From Tranzscheliella williamsii (taxonomy: Eukaryota > Basidiomycota > Ustilaginomycetes > Ustilaginales > Ustilaginaceae): DNA of 64,000 nt. The notes beneath the pieces were generated by a model. That model saw nothing but the letters and a program-made list of their open reading frames with translations. It searched no databases and was not told where the DNA came from. Of the stretch, positions 57,223 through 64,000 are shown in pieces. The translations under genes were made by a program, and so were the position numbers. How positions within the stretch are numbered: position 1 is the first letter of the stretch; each line of letters begins with the position of its first letter. Location of the stretch: assembly GCA_023212725.1 (NCBI GenBank), contig JALBYF010000011.1:62001-126000 (forward strand). The letters are read 5' to 3'.

Positions 57223-60204
57223 TCAACCTTCGGTGATTTGAGATGTTTCGGCGGTAATGCTGGCAAAGCCGGGTGATGGGGCCCGCAGCGTAGTGGTAGG
57301 GGCCACGGGTGTAGTGGTAGAGGGATCTGAGGGCTGATGCACCTCAAGAAGTGCGCTCGTACTGGGTTCTTTGGCAGGCGGGGTAGGGGGATACCGAGGC
57401 CCTGGTGTCGATACAGCTGAGGAAAGTACCGGGGAACGCAACGAGGTCAGATACTCGTCCTCTGAAAGCTGGTAGCCATAACGGCCGTTCAAGTTGTCTT
57501 TGAGAGCGGTCAAGTTAGCTGGCCGCGCTACTGTCGGCATATTGGCTGCGCTATCAAAGTTATCCGAGTTCGCCAATAAGAGATCAGGGATACCGATACC
57601 TGCGTTCTGACTGGATCCCGGTCCTGCCGCGGCTGTTCCTGCCATAGGTGCCGCGTACCCTCTGCCATTGAGGCCCGAGCCAAAGCTGTCCATGCTGGAA
57701 TGAACGCCATGTTTCTTGGCCTTCTGCGCCATCCAGCCGCGACGGTTGCTACGTTGAGTGGGGGAGCCGGTCCGAACTCCTAGCCCGTCGGCAGCGCCGC
57801 GACCACGCCTGGAAGAGCCGCCTTTCGCCCCCATACGCAGAGTTCGAAGCAGCCCATCCATGGCTTCTTGCACATCGCCCTCGCTCAAAGTGCTGGCGAG
57901 CACGCTGGTCATCTGCAGAAGCCGCAGATAGACATGTTTGTTGCCGTCGTCACCTCCGACGGTATCTTCGGTGAGCGAGAAGGTTGGGTCAAGGTCGGCA
58001 ATGTGAGCAAACAGATGAAAGAGGCGCTCGTATATTGGCAGCACTATCTGATCCCGGAAGACAACCAGCAGGATCCTTCTGACATCGATTCGCTTCGACT
58101 CAAAGGCCGTGCTGGATGGCGGCGAAAGAGCTGAAGCGGCGCCAAGCTGCCCAGAGCCCCTTCCAACCGTCGAGACGCTCTGCAGGAGAGGATCAGTCTG
58201 CAGAGGCAAGAAGAATCCCTCTACGTAGGGTAACACTTGACCCAAAAAAAAGGTCCAAATCTCCACCAGGCGAACCAACAGGCGCGTATCATCAAGGCCC
58301 TGCAGCTTGGAATTGAGAGTCAATGTGCCGGTAGAGACTAGATTGACCAGGTCGTGGGTGAGCGAATCTACTGCTCTGGCATGGCCTCGCTCGAGCGTCT
58401 TGCGCACGTGAAAGCTTACGGATTCGTTGATTTCTTCAATAGTAGTACGCAGCGGCTCGCCGTTGAAGAGCGGCAGCACCCGTACGCAGATAGCCTGCCA
58501 CGCGTCTGAAGAAGCTGCGGCGGTACTGACAAAGCTGAGAGAAGCTGGGTTGGGAGATGTCACGGTCGCGTTGCCTGGGGTCGTGACCTGCGGATACGAG
58601 CCGAAGTACGTGCTGCTGGTGGTCGATGGTAGGGAATGGGAGCTGGCCGAGGGAGGGGGCCCGGAAGCTGAGCCAGCGGGTGGCGAGGTTGGATTTCCGT
58701 GTCTTTCCGGGTTCATCTGCTGGATGCCCGCAGTTGTAGATGACGCCGATGGGAATAGTCGCTCTGTAGTATTGGAGTGATTAGGATTCGTGAAGTAGGT
58801 GGAACCGGCGGTGGAAGGCCCGCCTTCCGGGCCTGTCAGCATGGAAGCGGCACCTGCTCGTTCAAGCTCTCTGGTCATCATCCTCGCGTCGTAGGAGGTG
58901 AGACTTCGCATGGAAGCTGGCGTGGCAGTCAGGTTGCGAAGAGATGTGGCGCTGGAGGCTGCACCGCCATTAGCCGGAGTGGTAGGTGGATGCGGATTCG
59001 CGGTGGAGTGTGAAGTGGAAGCAGTTGCGTTAGAGGCTATGGATGCGACGGTAGAAGAAGAAGGTAACCCTATCCCTGGGGTGGGCAGCGGGACGGGGGT
59101 GCCTGGACCCTGAGGACTCCCGATGGTGGAACCCATCGAGGTTCCGCCGCCAGCAAGGTGGGCAGCAGCACTACCTGCCACAGACGAGGAAAGGCCAAGA
59201 GAAGAAGTCCTGAGGTGGTCGCTTTGATTCTGACAAAGTATCCGAACGTAGACGGGTCGGGCTTCGGAGGCGACCTGTGCAACCTTGGCAGTATCAGGAA
59301 GATCAGTTGCAGCGCTTGTTGTCCCACTTCGCATTTCGTTGACAGGCCCCTCGACAAGGTCTGCCTGCACCTCACCGTAGTCGGTGTAGTCTTGAGCTTG
59401 CTTGTTGCGAGTTGATGCTTGGGAAGGCGAGACAACTGCAGTAGATGCATTGGAAGTGCTTGTTATAAACGTCGACGACGACGGCGCGTTGGTGGGAGTC
59501 GGACGAGGGGCTTGAGCGGTGCTGTTGGATCCAGAGAGGTGCTCCTGCGCTGGTACAGCAAGTTCAAGGCGGGACCAGCCTGTGTTCTCTAGGCGGACTC
59601 GGCGGTAAGAGGATTTTGGGTCTGGCCATGGGCTTTCGTTGGAATCGTCGTGGAGGGACATAAGAACGCGAAGCAGCTCTGCGATGGCAATGCCATGCGC
59701 AACAATGCAAATGTGGCTAGAATGGGCAGCGGTGGCATGAGGGGCAGGCGTATGCTTGCGGAGGGCTTCGATGCGGGGAAGAACGAACTGACGGACGGCC
59801 TTGGCGATTCTTGCATTCACCTCCTGAAGCGATTCACCGTCCGGAAAGCGGAAATTCCGGGCATCTTCGCCAGTAGAGCCGCTGATCCATTCTGCACTTC
59901 CATAGCTCTGTCCCTCTGCCTGGCCAAAGTTGATCTCTCGGAGAGACTTGGACTGTACGAGGGGTGGTGGTGGAATGGAGCGGTTCGCTTTGAGGATTTC
60001 GTCAGCGGTCATGGCGGCGCGTTTTAGATCGCTCGAGTAGATAGCAGAGAGGGATAGGTTAGCAAAGGCTTGCCCGAGGGCGCGTGCTTGATTAATGCCA
60101 TTGCTGGTGAGGGGTGTATCGCGGTAGCCAGCCCAAATCCCCTGCTGGTTGTCTTGTGATTCGCCATGGCGCACGAGTGTTACCAACAAACTGTTCAGCG
60201 ACAT
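57223..60204 (-). CDS. Histidine phosphatase (phosphoglycerate mutase-like) fused to HbrB/Bit61 TORC2-subunit domain
   Basis: 993 aa in one uninterrupted frame from ATG 60204. Residues 1-215 form a histidine phosphatase: LVRHGESQDNQQGIWAGYRD (catalytic His13 in RHG), LTSNGINQARALGQAFA, EINFGQAEGQSYG, FPDGESLQEV and HICIVAHGIAIAELL (second His near 171). VYVRILCQNQSDHLR (about 320-335) probably ends this module. About 340-555 is a Ser/Thr/Pro/Gly-rich linker. About 563-790 is a HbrB domain: DAWQAICVRVLPLFNGEPLR, TIEEINESVSFHVRKTLERG, RLVEIWTFFLGQVLPYVEGF, FLPLQTDPLLQS and VVFRDQIVLPIYERLF, as in Bit61 of yeast, HbrB of Aspergillus and Protor/PRR5 of animals, all TORC2 partners. The tail is Ser/Pro-rich. 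The phosphatase residues look active. I know of no such fusion as standard; a cryptic intron in the linker is an alternative, though the frame does not need one. Confidence 0.85.
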   Translation of the reverse strand: MSLNSLLVTLVRHGESQDNQQGIWAGYRDTPLTSNGINQARALGQAFANLSLSAIYSSDLKRAAMTADEILKANRSIPPPPLVQSKSLREINFGQAEGQSYGSAEWISGSTGEDARNFRFPDGESLQEVNARIAKAVRQFVLPRIEALRKHTPAPHATAAHSSHICIVAHGIAIAELLRVLMSLHDDSNESPWPDPKSSYRRVRLENTGWSRLELAVPAQEHLSGSNSTAQAPRPTPTNAPSSSTFITSTSNASTAVVSPSQASTRNKQAQDYTDYGEVQADLVEGPVNEMRSGTTSAATDLPDTAKVAQVASEARPVYVRILCQNQSDHLRTSSLGLSSSVAGSAAAHLAGGGTSMGSTIGSPQGPGTPVPLPTPGIGLPSSSTVASIASNATASTSHSTANPHPPTTPANGGAASSATSLRNLTATPASMRSLTSYDARMMTRELERAGAASMLTGPEGGPSTAGSTYFTNPNHSNTTERLFPSASSTTAGIQQMNPERHGNPTSPPAGSASGPPPSASSHSLPSTTSSTYFGSYPQVTTPGNATVTSPNPASLSFVSTAAASSDAWQAICVRVLPLFNGEPLRTTIEEINESVSFHVRKTLERGHARAVDSLTHDLVNLVSTGTLTLNSKLQGLDDTRLLVRLVEIWTFFLGQVLPYVEGFFLPLQTDPLLQSVSTVGRGSGQLGAASALSPPSSTAFESKRIDVRRILLVVFRDQIVLPIYERLFHLFAHIADLDPTFSLTEDTVGGDDGNKHVYLRLLQMTSVLASTLSEGDVQEAMDGLLRTLRMGAKGGSSRRGRGAADGLGVRTGSPTQRSNRRGWMAQKAKKHGVHSSMDSFGSGLNGRGYAAPMAGTAAAGPGSSQNAGIGIPDLLLANSDNFDSAANMPTVARPANLTALKDNLNGRYGYQLSEDEYLTSLRSPVLSSAVSTPGPRYPPTPPAKEPSTSALLEVHQPSDPSTTTPVAPTTTLRAPSPGFASITAETSQITEG

Positions 60205-60944
60205 GGCGTGAAGGTATCCTGCTGTCCGCGAAGACAGCGCCTAAGTGCCTTTGCTGCCCTACGCCATGCGCACGTTCGTCTTAGCGTCCTGGCCGAGAGC
60301 TGTGGGCGATTCTCGGGCCTTTGCAACGTATCTGACGGTCTCTGACGGTATGCAGCGTCTGTAAGGCTTGCCTGATTGACGACTTGCTACTTGCTATGCT
60401 ATTGCCTTGCCATGCTGTTAGTTCAGGGTTGATGGCGAGGATGGAGAGATAGAAAGAGTCGACTTGATTGCGGGTGGCTGAGTCAACTTGATTGGGAATG
60501 GCTAAGTCGACCTCGAATGTGATGCAAGCGAAGCAGGCACCTCATCTCTACGGAGCACGCCGACGTGACTGGCCTCAGCAATTCACAATTGTGAATGTCA
60601 GTGTTGAATGGCAGCTAAGCTCGAAGAACGCGCCATTGTCAAGGGTCCAAGCTTAGCGACATGTCTTAGGCCGGCCCGATCCCATCTTCACCCAGGGCCC
60701 AAGTCATCTCAGATCGGGAATAGAAATCGGGCCATTTTTGCGGTGCGATCTAACAGATGGCGCCCCTGTTGGTGTTGGTCTGACACCGAAAAAGGCCGCG
60801 CATTCCGGCAGTTGATCTGTGCTTTGCCAGGTCTTACAGACGGCAGGCAACCGATCTTCTTACTTCCCATTCGTCTCTTTATTGTGATTGCTTCTTGCCC
60901 CAAGGCCAGATAACTCGATATACACACCAAGTCTAGACGCTGCT
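60205..60944. promoter_or_regulatory. Divergent promoter region: fusion gene / Ran-like gene
   Basis: 740 bp between divergent starts. Contains GTCGACTTGATTG / GTCAACTTGATTG / GTCGACCTCGA near 60458-60515, a short degenerate repeat (about 28 bp period). No gene supported. Confidence 0.4.
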
Positions 60945-61865
60945 ATGTCTGCTGGGAAAGAATACAAGGTGGTTCTGGCTGGCAAGTTCGGCTCGGGAAG
61001 GACGTCGTTTGCGACGCGCGTCAAGGCGGCCAAGTCGGGCTCGAAGGAGATCAAGGCATTGAAGACGACCCACTACCCCGTCGGCCTGCAGACGTCGGCA
61101 GGAAAGGTGACTCTGAGCCTCTACGACACGAATCTGCATGCTAAGGGCGGTCTGCCCGATGACGCCTTCTTCAGGAATGCCGATGCCGGCATTGTGTTTT
61201 TCGATCTTACGGACCGCGCAAGCTACGACGCTCTGGAGAGCTGGTACGAAGCTCTAACAAAGGCGAATGGACGCAGAGGCAGTGAGCCTGTCCCTGTCAT
61301 CGTTGTCGGCACAAAGGCGGACGACGTCAAAGTAAGTTTTCTTGTGCTGTGTGTCGCCATGTGCTTCTGATTGACGCTATCTTTATCTTCTAACGTGATA
61401 GGGCCGAGAGCTTAAACCAGCGGATATCGAGTTTCCCCGGAAGAAGGTGCTTGCCTACCGCGAGATCTCGGCGCACGCAAAGTGAGTTCGCCTCTGCTAT
61501 AACGCCACCGGCCGCTTAACCGATGGGAAGCCTTGCTCACATTCGATTTCTCTCTGCTACATCGCCTTGCTGGCCGGCCCATATCATCGTCTGTGCAGCT
61601 ATGGAGTCAAGGAACTGCTACTCGAGATCTGCAAGTCGCTGTTGGGAGAAGGCGTGCAGCTTACCGACAACGTCGAACTGGATGCTCCCAGAGTCTCCAA
61701 CGTGAGTACAAGCCGATGAATATCTGACTTCGGCTTCTCCATCATGCTGCGCTGGGCAGTTTTCTGACCTGAGTCTGTTTGCCTCTGTGCTTTTGTATGC
61801 AATAGCTCGACGAGGCTGAACTGGACAAACTCTTCCAAGACTACGAAAAGGCTGGACCGAACTGA
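60945..61865 (+). CDS. Ran-like GTPase-fold protein with altered nucleotide-binding motifs
   Basis: Four exons: 60945-61331, 61402-61481, 61599-61701 and 61806-61865; introns 70, 117 and 104 nt with GTAAGT/GTGAGT donors. Spliced protein 209 aa, close to Ran (about 215). The C-terminal half carries the Ran signature: FRNADAGIVFFDLTDRASYD, KGRELKPADIEFPRKKVLAYREISAHANYG (given here in two overlapping ideas: EFPRKK equals the FHRKK of Ran, and ISAHANY equals ISAKSNY). GTP motifs deviate: the P-loop is G13-KFGS-G18-R19-T20 (Lys to Arg), DTAGQ is D61-T-N-L-H, and NKxD is T123-K-A-D126. Nucleotide binding or hydrolysis is therefore doubtful. No prenylation signal, as in Ran. It is probably a divergent Ran paralogue, not the essential Gsp1 itself. 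A pseudogene is unlikely because exons, splice sites and frame are intact. Confidence 0.8.
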
Positions 61866-62471
61866 ATGACTGCAAACCGACAACTTCATACTGGCGGCAT
61901 GCTGGAGCTTATACAGCATGATCTCAAGGCAGACCTTATGCGGATGGCTACCGATCGCTGAACTGACAGCCGACTTCCATAGGAAATAACGCTGACAACC
62001 CATAGACACTACGACCACATTGAGTGGCTGAGTGATGAAGCGTCTAAGAGAAGAACAAGTGACTGAGCCAATGGTGTTAGATCATCAGAGCCAGCTGATA
62101 TGCTTAGCAATCGCAGCGTTTGGTGGCAGTCGAACAAGGGTTAGCACGTGGAAGCGCTGAGTAATGCAGGGATATGTCATCGGTGTATCAGCAACCGTCT
62201 TATCGTTGCGCGGAATCGCACCTAGAACCTTGGCTTTCCGAGCAAGCTGTGGCCGCAGAGAGAGAGCTATTAGCAACTCGCACGGACTGACACCTTACGT
62301 TCGGCGTCGTACATAGCCCCGTTCGGAATGGGTAGCCTGCCGCCAATGTCCGCTTGCGTCGTAGCCGTTTGTAAGCTCCCTTAGCTCCTACGTACTTTTC
62401 ATACGTCCATCTTCAGAACAACAGCAGTTCTCCTTGCGTGGCCTGTTTAGACAACGTTGCACTGATACACC
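61866..62471. other. Intergenic region between Ran-like and caleosin genes
   Basis: 606 bp without a supported gene. It contains the 3' end of the Ran-like gene and the caleosin promoter. Confidence 0.4.
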
Positions 62472-63437
62472 ATGCTGGTAGGCAAAGGAGAGGTGCCTCG
62501 CACCGTGGACGTTGACCCGTTCTTTGACAACACTCGACTGTCGCTGAGTCCATCTGGAAAGGTGCCTTACACGCCCCAGAACACCTGGAAAGATCCCAAT
62601 GGCGACCGTCAGGACTACCTTGAGAACACCAAGTCGCTGACCGCGATGCAACGTGTAAGTATCCACACGGACCAAAGCGCCGCAAGGTATACGGTGTGGC
62701 GCTGAGTAGAGCTTATTGGCGCAGAAGGTAGCTGAGCTGCTTGACATTTCGTTCTGACTCTGCGATGGGATTTTCAGCACGTCGCCTTTTTTGACGGCGA
62801 CTGCGACGGTGTCATTTGGCCGACCGATACGTTCTTCGGCTTCTATGCGCTAGGCTTTGGCCTGATCCTCTCCTTGGTCGCCGTGGGAGTCGTCCACCCA
62901 CCGTTTTCGTACCCCACGCTGCCGAGGAAAGACAGCGGGCTGTTGAACTGGCTGCCCGACCCGTTTATGCGCATCTACGTAGCCAACATCCACAGGTGCA
63001 AGCACGGCTCCGACTCGGAGTCGTACGACCGCCGTGGCCGCTTTCAGCAAAACAAGTTCCTAGGCATCCTCGAGGATTACTCGAGTCGCCACGGCAAAGA
63101 CGCTCTCTGCTTCTCGGACGCCATGGCCATGATCCGAGAGAGGCGAAACCTCATGGACCCTTTTGGCATCTTCGCCTTCTTCTTTGAATGGGGCAGCACC
63201 TATATGCTCCTCTGGCCAGCCGATGGTATGTTGTCAATCCCGCTAGACCGCTTCCTCTTGCGTCAATTCCTTTACAGCTGCTGACATATTGCGCACCGTC
63301 TTCTGCATTTACTAGGCTATATGCGAAAGGAAGATATCGAGGGAGTTTTCGACGGTTCCATCTTCCCCGTGCTGGCATACCGACGCCGACATGGTGAGAA
63401 AGTGGGCGCCTTTGCCCCCAAGAAAAAGGCTAGTTAG
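62472..63437 (+). CDS. Caleosin-family protein (peroxygenase, lipid-droplet type)
   Basis: Three exons: 62472-62654, 62778-63225 and 63316-63437; introns 123 and 90 nt (GTAAGT and GTATGT donors). Spliced protein 250 aa, usual for the family. The EF-hand HVAFFDGDCDGVIWPTDTFF has the conserved His and Asp ligands. A hydrophobic hairpin segment follows (FYALGFGLILSLVAVGVVHP) with a proline knot-like turn. Then PDPFMRIYVANIHRCKHGSDSESYD, ...FEWGSTYMLLWPADGYMRKE and DIEGVFDGSIF match fungal and plant caleosins. Caleosins bind calcium and haem, sit on lipid droplets or ER, and act as peroxygenases on fatty acid hydroperoxides. The C-terminus ends with a basic KKKAS. All splice joins rebuild conserved blocks (HVAF and PADGYMR). 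Confidence 0.93.
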
Positions 63438-64000
63438 TGTGCGGGTCGTGTTTGCACTCTCACATGAGTCTCCCTTCGGCCCATCTGCATGCGGGCGTGA
63501 GCCGTAGCTTCTGGGCGCCAATTAGGCGCTAGCGGCTTGCAAGCGGTCTGCGCAGGATCCGTCATGTCATGTCACCTATCCGGTCTTGAACGGCCCTGCA
63601 TGCATAATTCGAGAGCAAATTGCATGTTCGGAAGCTTGTCAACGAACCTCGCGCTTATGCAGCGCTTCTCTGTGCAACCAGTGGGCTTCAGTGGTACAAA
63701 GCAAGCGGCCCTTGATCGCTTGGTTCCCTTTGTTGTTCGTGCGGTGACGGGGCGAGAGCACATGCAGCGCTGGGGCCCTAAGCTAGACGATTAATCGAAT
63801 GCTGCCTGTGCTTCTATTCGGCTGAAATCAGCGAATATATGTAGGCTGTAGTGGATTATGCGTCGTGCATACATTACCGCCAGCAGGGGTCGGAGCGTTG
63901 TACATATCAGCGTTCTAACTTCATCTGGCTGCGTACGCCTGCAGCTAGCCACCGTTGGCGTGATGAGGCCTTGCGGATCGATGCCAACACACTGATCGCT
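63438..64000. other. Right-edge flank, no supported gene
   Basis: 563 bp after the caleosin stop. One 85-codon frame at about 63537-63794 lacks motifs. Nothing else is visible before the window ends. Confidence 0.35.

Overview
The window reads as nuclear DNA of a basidiomycete fungus, most plausibly a smut-type (Ustilaginomycotina-like) yeast or plant associate. The evidence is widely spaced single-copy housekeeping genes, many long intron-free reading frames, short GT..AG introns (about 60-120 nt, longer in COX6 and the eL20 gene), Zn2Cys6 regulators and LTR retroelement remains. The lineage is inferred from gene style, not from a marker sequence.

Layout. 1-19,850 is a conserved block: N-terminus of delta-COP (RET2, minus), COX6 (plus, 2 exons), an RBM26/27-like RNA-binding protein (minus), ribosomal protein eL20 (plus, with a probable 5' UTR intron), an unrecognised serine-rich protein (plus), WDR70 (plus), a VHS-domain protein (minus) and Rab5 (minus, 3 exons). 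About 20,430-28,600 is a gene-poor repeat island. It holds a complete but non-autonomous gag-only LTR retroelement (21,576-24,219, target duplication ACGT), one truncated and one solo LTR of a second family lying in inverted orientation (solo 25,723-26,581, target duplication CCATG) and a solo LTR of a third family (27,443-27,773, target duplication CAAGC).

28,650-36,530 carries a PGG-repeat protein, a DUF953 thioredoxin-like protein, uracil-DNA glycosylase, an aldehyde dehydrogenase and a Zn2Cys6 factor. 39,390-44,900 holds two tandem OPT-family transporters. 45,900-54,040 holds a secreted NucA/NucB-type DNase, DNA polymerase epsilon subunit B (5 exons), a GH18 chitinase-like protein and a second Zn2Cys6 factor. 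57,220-63,440 holds a histidine phosphatase fused in one reading frame to a HbrB/Bit61 (TORC2 subunit) domain, a Ran-like protein with altered GTP-binding motifs, and a caleosin.

The genes are mostly unrelated neighbours, as usual in fungi. Divergent pairs sharing one promoter region are RET2/COX6, RBM26-27/eL20, and DUF953/UNG1. The most unusual items are the phosphatase-HbrB fusion, the degenerate Ran paralogue, and the gag-only element, whose internal region is saturated with a short GTCAGC/GTCATC motif.
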